The notes below the pieces were generated by a model, which saw only the letters and a program-made list of their open reading frames with translations, did not search any database and had not been told where the DNA came from. 64,000 nucleotides of DNA, taken from NCBI GenBank assembly GCA_027064135.1, contig JAMOQG010000019.1:96571-160570 (forward strand), given 5' to 3'. The number at the start of each line of letters is the position of its first letter. Positions within the stretch are counted from its first letter, which is position 1. Shown one piece after another: positions 44,582-53,660 of this stretch. The position numbers and the translations under genes were made by a program. This stretch comes from Peptostreptococcaceae bacterium (GTDB lineage Bacteria > Bacillota > Clostridia > Peptostreptococcales > Acidaminobacteraceae).

Positions 44582-45589
44582 ATGAGTCTATTAAGTTTAG
44601 CTATTGAAACTAGTTGTGATGAAACCTCAGTGGCAGTTATTAAAAATAAAAGAGAAGTAATTTCGAATGTTATATATTCACAAATTGACATTCATAAAAA
44701 ATTTGGTGGAGTTGTTCCAGAGGTCGCTTCAAGAAATCATCTTGAAAAAATTTCTCAGATAGTGGATGAAGCCCTTAATGAAGCAGAGTGTAGTCTTGAT
44801 GATTTGGATTATATTTCTGTTACAAATGGACCAGGATTAGTTGGAGCGCTATTAGTAGGGCTTTCTTATGCAAAAGCATTAAGTTTTTCTTTAGATATAC
44901 CTTTAGTTCCTGTTAATCATATTGAAGGACATATTTATGCGAATTTTATTGAACATAAAGAACTAGAACCGCCTTTTATTTCGCTTGTGGTGTCTGGTGG
45001 ACACACTCATCTTGTAGAAGTTAAAGATTATAGTGATTTTAATGTTATTGGTAGAACGCGCGATGATGCTGCGGGAGAGAGCTTTGATAAAGTAGCAAGA
45101 AAATTAGGTTTAGGGTATCCAGGTGGACCCATTATTGACGAACTTGCAAAAGAGGGAGACCCTAATGCAATCAAATTTCCTCGTTCAAAAATTGATAATT
45201 ATGATTTTAGTTTTAGTGGTTTAAAAACTGCTGTACTTAATTATATAAATATGATGCAACAGAGAAATGAAAAAATAAATGAGAAAGATGTTGCTGCAAG
45301 TTTTCAAGCAGCTGTTGTTGAAGTTTTAGTTGAAAATGCTAAAAGAGTTTGTAAAAATATGAAAATAGATAAAATTGTATTAGCTGGTGGAGTTGCTGCT
45401 AATAATGGATTAAGAGAAGCATTAGATTCTATGGGGAAAGAAGAAGGGATATCCATTTTTTATCCTTCTAAAATTTTATGTACTGATAATGCTGCAATGA
45501 TTGGATGTGCAGGAGCATATAGATATGAAAGAAAAATGTTTGGAAGTGAAGAAACAATTGCAATTCCTAATTTAGAAATTGATAGTTAA
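44582..45589 (+). CDS. tsaD: tRNA threonylcarbamoyltransferase TsaD
   Basis: [57 protein letters not shown]. Confidence 0.97.
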   Translation: MSLLSLAIETSCDETSVAVIKNKREVISNVIYSQIDIHKKFGGVVPEVASRNHLEKISQIVDEALNEAECSLDDLDYISVTNGPGLVGALLVGLSYAKALSFSLDIPLVPVNHIEGHIYANFIEHKELEPPFISLVVSGGHTHLVEVKDYSDFNVIGRTRDDAAGESFDKVARKLGLGYPGGPIIDELAKEGDPNAIKFPRSKIDNYDFSFSGLKTAVLNYINMMQQRNEKINEKDVAASFQAAVVEVLVENAKRVCKNMKIDKIVLAGGVAANNGLREALDSMGKEEGISIFYPSKILCTDNAAMIGCAGAYRYERKMFGSEETIAIPNLEIDS

Positions 45590-45590
45590 T

Positions 45591-46067
45591 GTGAACCTCA
45601 CCACCCAAATAAGCTATTTGGATGGAGCTTCTTTTCAAGACTTCGTATACATTGTAGCAGTATAGTACTAGCTTGATTTAAGTGTAGTTTGGTAATTAAG
45701 TTTTTGCACCTGTTAATACAGGCAACCCTTATACACTAGGGGTAGTCCACATACCCATTATACTCCAGAGTACTATCTCTTGCTTCGCAATTCACCTTGT
45801 CCGTTACCAATTAATTGGTTTCGGAATACATTTAGAAGCTCATGCTTTGAATATTTTACTTGGTCAAAGACTAGTGACCAAAACTTCATATATTCACTTG
45901 TCGTTTAACAAGGCGTGGATTCCTTTTAATTAGAATACACTTTAAACTTTTAACCTTGTTAAGGATATTATATCACATGTTCTTCTTTTGAACAAGTGTT
46001 TATTGATGAAAAACCGTCTAAATTCATCTCCACCCAATGCATAGCTTCGATGGAGTGTTCTTTAGAC
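45591..46067 (-). mobile_element. ORF-less IS200/IS605-like element (PATE-like) with omegaRNA-like structured region
   Basis: Similar hairpins in the same orientation at both ends (CCACCCAAATAagcTATTTGGATGG at 45601-45625; CTCCACCCAATGCATAGCTTCGATGGAG at 46028-46056); minus-strand promoter-like segment with inverted repeat; hairpin-rich minus-strand sequence; no TnpA/TnpB ORF. Confidence 0.55.
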
Positions 46068-46202
46068 AATTAATAAATTTAATACTACATATAAAAATAG
46101 GTAGGTGTAGTTATATTTTTGTTAAAGCATATAGTGACAATGATTTATTAATGTTTAGGAATATATAATTAACGCTTTGGAAATTAATTGAAAGGAAAAA
46201 TT

Positions 46203-48050
46203 ATGAAAAAAAATACAAATAGTATAACGATATTTGATTATAAATCTCAACATATTAAAAAAGATAGAAGTGATTTGATAGAATCTTCAAAAATTTTCAT
46301 GGATTATATATTTCAGTTTATTACCAAGAAGAATTTCATTATAATTTTAACTGATGCTGATGCAAATGTTATTCATATAGTTGGTGGTGAGTATTTAACT
46401 AAAAAATTTAAAAAAGATTATAATTTCGGATTAGGAAATCAATTTTCAAAAAAATTTATAGGTGAAACTGCAATAAATTTATCATTATCTTCAAAAAAAC
46501 CTGTGAAATTTTGTGGTGAAGAACATGAAAATGCTGACCATCACGAATTGTCATGTTATAGTGCACCAATTTTAATTAATGGTGAAATACTAGGAGCATT
46601 GTGTATTACAGAACGGAATAAAGAATTTAATAAAAATGCACTAGGTATGGTTATCGCTTCCGCTAAAGGAATAGAAAATCAAATCTATAATAAAAGGCGT
46701 GCTGATAAAATTGCAGAGCAATCAAAATATCAAAATGCTATTGTAGAAAATATTAAAGAAGCATTTTTAACGATAGATAATAAAGGTGTTTTAACATATA
46801 TGAATCAGAAGGCTGCAGAAATGTTAGCTTTTGATATAGAAGAAAGTGTTGGAAAAAGCATTAGTGAATTAGTTCCATTTAAACCAATAATTCTTGAGGT
46901 TTTAGAAACAGGGAAAGGATATGTAGATAGAGAATATGTATTAACTAATAATGTGGGTAAAAAATTACATTTGTTTAAAACTGCCATTCCAATTAGAGAT
47001 AAAAATGGTAATTTAACGGGTGTAATAGATATTTTTAGAGAAATAGGAGATATTAAAAAGATTGTAAATAAGATGATTGGAGCAAAAGCCAGTTTTGAAT
47101 TTGATGATATAATTGGCGAAACGCCAGCATTTAGAAAATGCATAGAGAAAGCAAAAAAAGCTGCCAGAAGTTCATCAAATATTTTAATACAAGGTGAATC
47201 TGGCACAGGAAAAGAACTTTTTGCGCAATCAATTCACAATTATAGTACAAGAAGGAATAAACCATTTGTTGCGATTAATTGTGCTGCTATTCCAAGAGAA
47301 TTAATTGAGAGCGAATTATTTGGGTATGCAAAAGGTTCGTTTACTGGTGGAATGAAAGGTGGACGACCTGGCAAATTTGAATTAGCTGACGGCGGAACTA
47401 TTTTTTTAGATGAAATTGGTGATATGCCAATAGATGTTCAAGCCAAATTATTAAGAGTGCTTCAGGATAAAAAAGTTATGAGAGTTGGCGGTGATAGTAT
47501 ATTTAATGTAAATGTTAGAATTATTGCTGCTACAAATAAGAATCTTTATGAAGAAGCAAAAAATAATAATTTCAGATGGGATATTTATTATAGGTTAAAT
47601 GTTTTGGGAATTAATATTCCGGCATTAAATGAAAGGAAAGAAGATATACCACTAATAGTAAATAAATTAGTTTCAAAAATTAATAAACGATTAGGAACCG
47701 ATATTGAGGGTATGAATAATGAAGTAATTGATATTTTAGAGAAACATTCGTGGAAAGGAAATGTTAGAGAACTTGAAAATGTGGTAGAGCGTATGATGAA
47801 TATATGTACGAATGATAGAATTGGTTTAGAACATTTACCTGATGAATATATGGAAATAGAACCGAAAATAGAACCGAAAATAGCGGAAATAGAAAATTAT
47901 AAAGTTAGAACTTTTGAAGAGGCCGAAAAAGAAATTATAAGTAATGCAATTGAATATTTTAAAGGAAATATTGCAAAAACGTCAAGGAGTTTAAAAATAA
48001 GTAGGAATACACTATATAATAAAATGAAAAAATATAAAATAAACATGTAA
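46203..48050 (+). CDS. sigma-54-dependent transcriptional activator (GAF-PAS-AAA+-Fis HTH, AcoR-like)
   Basis: GESGTGKELFAQSIHNYS, ESELFGYAKGSFTGGMKGG, FLDEIGDMPIDVQAKLLRVLQ, C-terminal HTH NIAKTSRSLKISRNTLYNKMKKY. Confidence 0.93.
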   Translation: MKKNTNSITIFDYKSQHIKKDRSDLIESSKIFMDYIFQFITKKNFIIILTDADANVIHIVGGEYLTKKFKKDYNFGLGNQFSKKFIGETAINLSLSSKKPVKFCGEEHENADHHELSCYSAPILINGEILGALCITERNKEFNKNALGMVIASAKGIENQIYNKRRADKIAEQSKYQNAIVENIKEAFLTIDNKGVLTYMNQKAAEMLAFDIEESVGKSISELVPFKPIILEVLETGKGYVDREYVLTNNVGKKLHLFKTAIPIRDKNGNLTGVIDIFREIGDIKKIVNKMIGAKASFEFDDIIGETPAFRKCIEKAKKAARSSSNILIQGESGTGKELFAQSIHNYSTRRNKPFVAINCAAIPRELIESELFGYAKGSFTGGMKGGRPGKFELADGGTIFLDEIGDMPIDVQAKLLRVLQDKKVMRVGGDSIFNVNVRIIAATNKNLYEEAKNNNFRWDIYYRLNVLGINIPALNERKEDIPLIVNKLVSKINKRLGTDIEGMNNEVIDILEKHSWKGNVRELENVVERMMNICTNDRIGLEHLPDEYMEIEPKIEPKIAEIENYKVRTFEEAEKEIISNAIEYFKGNIAKTSRSLKISRNTLYNKMKKYKINM

Positions 48051-48055
48051 ATAAC

Positions 48056-48101
48056 AAAAGTGTCCTAAATTTAAACAATAGTTTAATTTTAGGACACTTT
48101 G
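48056..48101 (+). terminator. terminator after the activator gene
   Basis: AAAGTGTCCTAAATTTAAACaataGTTTAATTTTAGGACACTTT. Confidence 0.85.
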
Positions 48102-48147
48102 CTAATAAGCTCTAAGTTTCAATGCTCTTTAACATAAAAAAAATAAC

Positions 48148-48166
48148 ATGCTCAAATATAGAGCAT
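48148..48166. promoter_or_regulatory. candidate upstream activator sequence for the sigma-54 activator
   Basis: Perfect palindrome ATGCTC-AAATATA-GAGCAT, about 90-100 bp upstream of the -24 element. Confidence 0.6.
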
Positions 48167-48243
48167 ATATGTTGTGTTATAATCTTTTTTGATTTTTTCT
48201 TGAAAGCCGTCCAAATACTAGAATACTGATAATATCCAGGTAT

Positions 48244-48259
48244 TGGCACATAAGTTGCA
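48244..48259 (+). promoter_or_regulatory. sigma-54 (-24/-12) promoter
   Basis: TGGCAC-ATAAG-TTGCA matches the sigma-54 consensus; activator gene directly upstream. Confidence 0.88.
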
Positions 48260-48318
48260 TATATATAGATATAAATGAATGTTTATGTATAATGATATGT
48301 CACTTGGAGGTGATTAGA

Positions 48319-49278
48319 GTGAATAAAGAATTATATTCTCAATTTTATAAAACAATGTTTAAAATAAGAACATTTGAAAAAAGGATTGAAGAGTTTTCTA
48401 TGAAAGGAGAGGTACCTGGGTTTGTTCATCTGTATATTGGGGAAGAGGCTATAGCTACGGGAGTTTGCGCAAACTTAACTAAGAATGATTATATACAAAG
48501 TACACATCGAGGTCATGGTCATACTATTGCAAAAGGTGCAAAAGTTGATAAAATGATGGCTGAGTTATTTGGAAAGAGAACTGGGTATTGCAAAGGAAAA
48601 GGTGGATCGATGCATATTGCAGATTTTAGCGTTGGGATGCTTGGAGCAAACGGGATTGTAGGTGGTGGATTTACTTTAGCTACAGGTGCAGCTTTAGCAG
48701 AAAAGATAAAAGGGACAAACAATGTTTCTGTTGTATTTTTTGGGGATGGTGCTTCTAATCGCGGAACGTTTCATGAAGCGTTAAATATGGCTTCTGTCTG
48801 GAAATTACCCGTGGTTTTCGTATGTGAAAATAACGAATGGGCATCGACAACACCATATTTAACAACAACATCTGTTAAAGATATTTCTGATCGAGCTGTA
48901 GGGTATGGAATTCCAGGCGTAATAGTAGATGGAAATGATGTAGAAAAAGTTTATGAGGAATCTGCAAAAGCAATCGAAAGAGCAAGAAAAGGTGAAGGAC
49001 CTAGCATTGTTGAAATGAAGACTTATAGAATAAAAGGTCATTTTGTTGGTGATCCTGAAATGTATAGAACAAAAGATGAAGTAAAAGAAAGATTTGAATT
49101 AACTGATCCGATAAGAAGATTTAAGGAAAAGGTATTATTAGAAGGTGTTTTAAGCGAAAATGAAATTAATAAGATGGAAGAAGAGATAATAAAAGAAATT
49201 GATGATGCTGTTAAATTTGCTATGGAAAGTCCATTTCCGAGTGAAGAAGAACTCTTTGAAGATTTGTATGTGGATTAG
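48319..49278 (+). CDS. TPP-dependent 2-oxoacid/acetoin dehydrogenase E1 alpha
   Basis: GFVHLYIGEEAIATGVCANL, THRGHGHTIAKG, KGKGGSMHIAD, FFGDGASNRGTFHEALNMASVW; GTG start after TTGGAGGTG. Confidence 0.92.
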   Translation: MNKELYSQFYKTMFKIRTFEKRIEEFSMKGEVPGFVHLYIGEEAIATGVCANLTKNDYIQSTHRGHGHTIAKGAKVDKMMAELFGKRTGYCKGKGGSMHIADFSVGMLGANGIVGGGFTLATGAALAEKIKGTNNVSVVFFGDGASNRGTFHEALNMASVWKLPVVFVCENNEWASTTPYLTTTSVKDISDRAVGYGIPGVIVDGNDVEKVYEESAKAIERARKGEGPSIVEMKTYRIKGHFVGDPEMYRTKDEVKERFELTDPIRRFKEKVLLEGVLSENEINKMEEEIIKEIDDAVKFAMESPFPSEEELFEDLYVD

Positions 49279-49289
49279 GAGGTGATATT

Positions 49290-50264
49290 ATGAGAGAGAT
49301 TACATTTGCTGAAGCAACTCTGGAAGCTATGAAAGAGGAAATGGAAAAAGACGATACGATTTTTATTATGGGAGAGGATCTTGCTAGGCAAGGCGGAATA
49401 TTTGGTCAATTTAAAGGATTGCCAGAGATGTTTGGAACCGAACGGATTATTGACTCACCAATTTCTGAAACTGCAATTGTAGGAGCTGTAATTGGAGCTG
49501 CATTAGCAGGGATGAGACCAATAGCTGATATGCATTTTGCTGACTTTATGGGTATAACTATGGATGAAATATTTAACCAAATGGCAAAGATACGATATAT
49601 GTTTGGAGGTCAAACTATAGTACCTATGGTAATACGTGCTCCAGATGGATTGATACGTTCTGGCGCTGCACAACATTCGCAGAGTATTGAAGCATGGTTT
49701 AATGGTATTCCAGGAATAAAAGTTGTAGCTCCATCAAATCCTGCAGATGCTAAAGGATTATTAAAGGCTGCAATTCAAAGCGATGATCCTGTTATTTTCT
49801 TTGAAAATAAAGATTTGTATAGGCAATCTGGCGAGGTGCCTGAAGACGAGAATCTCATTGTACCAATTGGAAAAGCAAAAGTTGTTAAAGAAGGAAATGA
49901 TGTTACAATTGTTTCATATTCTATAATGATGAAAAAAGCTTTAGAAGCATCTGAAATTTTAGAAAAAGAAGGGTATAGTGTTGAAGTGGTTGATTTAATT
50001 ACTTTATCGCCTTTTGATGAGGAAACAGTTATTGAATCTGTTAAAAAGACTCATAGATTACTTATTGCACATGAGGCAGTTAAAAGAGGTGGACTTGGCG
50101 GAGAAATTGCAGCTGTAATTGCTGAAAAAGCAATAGATTATTTAGATGCTCCAATAATTAGAGTAGGAGCTAAATTTACTCCAGTTCCATTTAGTCCAAC
50201 ATTAGAAAACGCGTATAGACCAAAAACTATAGATATAGTCAATGGTATAAAAAGTATGTTTTAA
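49290..50264 (+). CDS. TPP-dependent 2-oxoacid/acetoin dehydrogenase E1 beta
   Basis: MREITFAEATLEAMKEEM, MGEDLARQGGIFGQFKGL, RIIDSPISETAIVGAVIGAALAGMRPI. Confidence 0.93.
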   Translation: MREITFAEATLEAMKEEMEKDDTIFIMGEDLARQGGIFGQFKGLPEMFGTERIIDSPISETAIVGAVIGAALAGMRPIADMHFADFMGITMDEIFNQMAKIRYMFGGQTIVPMVIRAPDGLIRSGAAQHSQSIEAWFNGIPGIKVVAPSNPADAKGLLKAAIQSDDPVIFFENKDLYRQSGEVPEDENLIVPIGKAKVVKEGNDVTIVSYSIMMKKALEASEILEKEGYSVEVVDLITLSPFDEETVIESVKKTHRLLIAHEAVKRGGLGGEIAAVIAEKAIDYLDAPIIRVGAKFTPVPFSPTLENAYRPKTIDIVNGIKSMF

Positions 50265-50286
50265 TTAAAATTAGGGAGGATTAAAA

Positions 50287-51351
50287 ATGAAAAAAAATTT
50301 AGTTTTATTATTGGTTATGTTAATGGTTGTATCGGTATTTTCAATTGCATGTTCTGCTAAGACTGAGGAACCAGCGCCAGCACCATCTGATAGCGAACCT
50401 GCTGCAGAAGAAGCAACAGTTGAATTTCCAGCGATGAGTCTTAATATGAGTGTTTCTACATCAGATTCATCGTCATGGTATGAAGGAGCTGAGAAATTCA
50501 GTGAATTAGTAAGTGAAAAAACTGGTGGGAAAGTAGATATTACTGTTTATCCAAATGAACAATTATCAAGTGGTAGTCAAACAAAAGGAATTGAGCAGTT
50601 GCAGAATGGTATCACTGATATATCGTTCCATTCAACAATTATCTATTCTATATTAGATCCGAAATTTGGTGTTGTATCTTTACCATGGTTACTACCAAAT
50701 GAAGAAGCTGTTGATAAAGCTTTAGCTGGTCCGGCTGGAGCGGCAATAAATGAAATACTTATAGAAAATAATATTCAACCATTAGGATTTGGAGAAAATG
50801 GTTATAGACAAATTACTAATAATAATAAAGAAATAAAGAGCCCAGCTGATCTTGAAAATATGAAAATTAGAATTCCTGGAATAAATATGTATATTGATTT
50901 ATTTAAAGAATTAGGTGCAGATCCGACTGCTATGAATTTTTCTGAAGTATTTACATCATTACAGCAAGGAACAATTGATGGACAAGAAAATCCGCTTCCA
51001 ATTATAACATCTAGTAAATTATATGAAGTTCAAAAGTATATTTCGCTTTGGAATTACTCATATGATCCAATTATTTTAGGAGTAAATAAAGATTTGTTTG
51101 ATAGTATGAGTCCGGAATTACAAAATATTTTTGAAGAAGCAGGACAAGAAGCATGTGCATATCAAATTAAAATTAATAGAGAAGAAGGCGCTACTGCAGT
51201 TGGATTCTTAAAAGACCAAGGAATGACTGTTACTGAATTATCTGCAGAAGAAATTGCAGCATTTCAAGAAAAAATGATTCCAATTTATGAAAAATATGAA
51301 GATGTAGTTGGAAAAGATTTATTAGATACTTTTAGAGATGCTATAAAATAA
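50287..51351 (+). CDS. TRAP transporter substrate-binding lipoprotein (DctP-like)
   Basis: Lipobox VFSIAC; KFSELVSEKTGGKVDITVYPNEQL, NMKIRIPGINMYIDLFKELGADPTAMNFSEVFTSLQQGTIDGQENP. Confidence 0.92.
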   Translation: MKKNLVLLLVMLMVVSVFSIACSAKTEEPAPAPSDSEPAAEEATVEFPAMSLNMSVSTSDSSSWYEGAEKFSELVSEKTGGKVDITVYPNEQLSSGSQTKGIEQLQNGITDISFHSTIIYSILDPKFGVVSLPWLLPNEEAVDKALAGPAGAAINEILIENNIQPLGFGENGYRQITNNNKEIKSPADLENMKIRIPGINMYIDLFKELGADPTAMNFSEVFTSLQQGTIDGQENPLPIITSSKLYEVQKYISLWNYSYDPIILGVNKDLFDSMSPELQNIFEEAGQEACAYQIKINREEGATAVGFLKDQGMTVTELSAEEIAAFQEKMIPIYEKYEDVVGKDLLDTFRDAIK

Positions 51352-51364
51352 AATGGTTATTGTG

Positions 51365-51394
51365 TTGTGATGTGGTAAAATTGCCACATCACAA
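51365..51394 (+). other. intercistronic stem-loop between TRAP SBP and permease genes
   Basis: Perfect 11-bp stem TTGTGATGTGG-taaaattg-CCACATCACAA. Confidence 0.7.
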
Positions 51395-51412
51395 TTTATA
51401 GGTGGTGATTAT

Positions 51413-51889
51413 ATGATTAAGTTTTATGACAAAATAGAGAAGGTTTTTAAATGGATTTTAATTGCTAGTCTTTCAATTATGGCAATTTTGAATTTTTCAA
51501 ATGTACTTTCAAGGTATTTATTACATGCATCTCTTTCCTTTACAGAAGAAGTAACAACAAATTTATTTGTGTACAATACATTTATAGGTGCCGCAATAGG
51601 GGCACGTCATGGAGGACATTTGGGGCTTTCAGTAATTAGTGATCGATTATCTCTTAAAGCTAGTAGAAATATGATATTTTTTGCTAATGTTGTTTCAGCA
51701 ATGTTATTTGCAACTTTGATATATTTCGGTTACGGGATGGTTAAATCACAATTTATTTATGGACAAACAACAGCTGCTTTAGGATTACCGGAATGGTGGT
51801 TTGGAATGGCAATTCCTGTAGGTTCTTTGTTTATAATGTTTAGTTTTGTGGTGGCTGGTTATGAAACATTAACGAAGGGAGAGGTATGA
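51413..51889 (+). CDS. TRAP transporter small permease (DctQ-like)
   Basis: ILNFSNVLSRYLLHASLSFTEEVTTNLFVYNTFIGAAIGARHGGHLGL. Confidence 0.88.
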   Translation: MIKFYDKIEKVFKWILIASLSIMAILNFSNVLSRYLLHASLSFTEEVTTNLFVYNTFIGAAIGARHGGHLGLSVISDRLSLKASRNMIFFANVVSAMLFATLIYFGYGMVKSQFIYGQTTAALGLPEWWFGMAIPVGSLFIMFSFVVAGYETLTKGEV

Positions 51890-53172
51890 TGGGGTCAGTA
51901 GGGATTTTATTATTTACGCTTTTCGCTTTATTATTACTTTTAAACATTCCAATAGCTGCATCACTTGGATTAGCATCAGTCATTACTATGTATGTGTTTA
52001 ATTTACCTGTAAAAGTTTATTCGTATACAATGTATGCTGCTACAGCAAAATTTACACTTTTAGCAATTCCTTTTTTTATTTTAGCAGGAATGATTATGGA
52101 AAAAGCTGGTATATCGAAAAGGCTTATAGATTTTGCGAATAAAGCAGTAGGTCATATGAGAGGTGGACTTGCTATTGTATCTGTACTTACATCATCATTT
52201 TTTGCAGCAATCTCTGGATCTGGTCCGGCGACAGTCGCGGCATTAGGAAGCATCCTAATTCCAGCAATGGATGAGGAGGGATATGACAAAGGAATGGCAT
52301 CTGCATTATTGGCTTCAGCTGGAGCAATTGGAATAATTATTCCTCCAAGTATTGCATTTGTTGTATATGGTGTTGTTGCTCAAGTTTCAATTGGTAAATT
52401 ATTTATTGCAGGAATTGTTCCAGGGTTATTATTTGGAATATCATTAATTGCAGTTAGTTTAATAGTTTCTAAAAAATATAAATTAAAGAAACACGATGTG
52501 GCTACTCCAAAAGAGTTATTTGATTCTTTTAAGGAATCTTTCTGGGGATTATTGACACCATTCATTATTTTAGGTGGTATTTATGGTGGAATATTTACTC
52601 CTACTGAAGCTGCAGGTGTTGCAGTATTTTATGGTTTGTTTGTAGGATTTTTTATTTATAAAGAATTAAAACTGAAAGATTTAGGAGAACTATTGGTTAA
52701 TGCTTCAGTTAGTTCAGCAGTTGTTATGTTAATAGTATCATCAGCATCTGTATTCGCATGGATAATAACTACTCAAGGTATTGCATCAAAAATTGCGGCA
52801 GCTGTTATGGCAGCAACTTCAAATAAAATTGTAATTTTATTAATGATTAATATAATTTTGCTTGTTGCGGGGATGTTCATTGATGCAATTAGTGCATTTT
52901 ATATTTTGTTACCAATTTTTATTCCGATATTAAATACTATTGGTGTTGATTTAACTTTATTTGGTGTTATTATGACTGTGAATTTGGCAATTGGTCAAGT
53001 TACACCGCCGGTAGGAGTAAATCTTTATGTCGCCTGTGGAATAGCGGATATTAGTTTATCTAGAATATCGAAATCTGTAGTACCGTTTTTAGTTGCTTCC
53101 ATTATCGCATTAATGTTTATTACATATATTCCAGCAATCTCGCTTTGGCTGCCTAATTTATTAGGTTTGTAA
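51886..53172 (+). CDS. TRAP transporter large permease (DctM-like)
   Basis: LLLLNIPIAASLGLASV, AIPFFILAGMIMEKAGIS, FFAAISGSGPATVAALGSILIPAM, GIIIPPSIAFVVYG, TPPVGVNLYVACGIA. Confidence 0.94.
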   Translation: MMGSVGILLFTLFALLLLLNIPIAASLGLASVITMYVFNLPVKVYSYTMYAATAKFTLLAIPFFILAGMIMEKAGISKRLIDFANKAVGHMRGGLAIVSVLTSSFFAAISGSGPATVAALGSILIPAMDEEGYDKGMASALLASAGAIGIIIPPSIAFVVYGVVAQVSIGKLFIAGIVPGLLFGISLIAVSLIVSKKYKLKKHDVATPKELFDSFKESFWGLLTPFIILGGIYGGIFTPTEAAGVAVFYGLFVGFFIYKELKLKDLGELLVNASVSSAVVMLIVSSASVFAWIITTQGIASKIAAAVMAATSNKIVILLMINIILLVAGMFIDAISAFYILLPIFIPILNTIGVDLTLFGVIMTVNLAIGQVTPPVGVNLYVACGIADISLSRISKSVVPFLVASIIALMFITYIPAISLWLPNLLGL

Positions 53173-53178
53173 TATAAA

Positions 53179-53655
53179 ATGAGTTATACATATCAAACTG
53201 GAATGAAAGGTAGAATAATTTTTGCGAGAATTTTGCCGGGAAGCGAATTAATTGAGAGTATTAAAAAAATTTGTGCAGAAAACAATATTGAAATTGCATA
53301 TATAAGTACTTGTATAGGAAGTTTAGAAAAAGTTTCTTTTGTATATGCAATAAAAGATGAAAAACAATATTACAAAATAAAATATCATGAACCAGTAGTG
53401 ATGGTAAGACCAATAGAATTTTTAGGAGCGCAAGGCATTATTGTAAGAGATAGCAATGATGAATATCAGGTACATTTTCATGCTCAATTTAGTGATGAAA
53501 ATATGGATGTGTATGGCGGTCACTTATTGGATTCGGGGAATATTGTATTAGCGACTATTGATTTAGTATTGAATGAAATTATCGATGTGAAAATTAAGAG
53601 AAAGTATCATAAAGCTAGTGGTTTTAGTTTTTTTGAACCTACTGATAAGGAGTGA
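53179..53655 (+). CDS. PPC/DUF296 domain protein
   Basis: RILPGSELIESIKKICAENNIEIAYISTCIGSL...VHFHAQFSDENMDVYGGHL. Confidence 0.85.
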   Translation: MSYTYQTGMKGRIIFARILPGSELIESIKKICAENNIEIAYISTCIGSLEKVSFVYAIKDEKQYYKIKYHEPVVMVRPIEFLGAQGIIVRDSNDEYQVHFHAQFSDENMDVYGGHLLDSGNIVLATIDLVLNEIIDVKIKRKYHKASGFSFFEPTDKE

Positions 53656-53660
53656 ATAAT

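Noticed and set aside
45590-46190. CRISPR array, RNase P or 6S RNA as explanation for the structured non-coding block
   Set aside because: No regularly spaced identical repeats, no RNase P or 6S hallmark motifs; end-hairpin layout fits an IS200/IS605 derivative better.
46805-47206. 133-aa minus-strand ORF opposite the sigma-54 activator
   Set aside because: Antisense shadow ORF in a conserved AAA+ gene.
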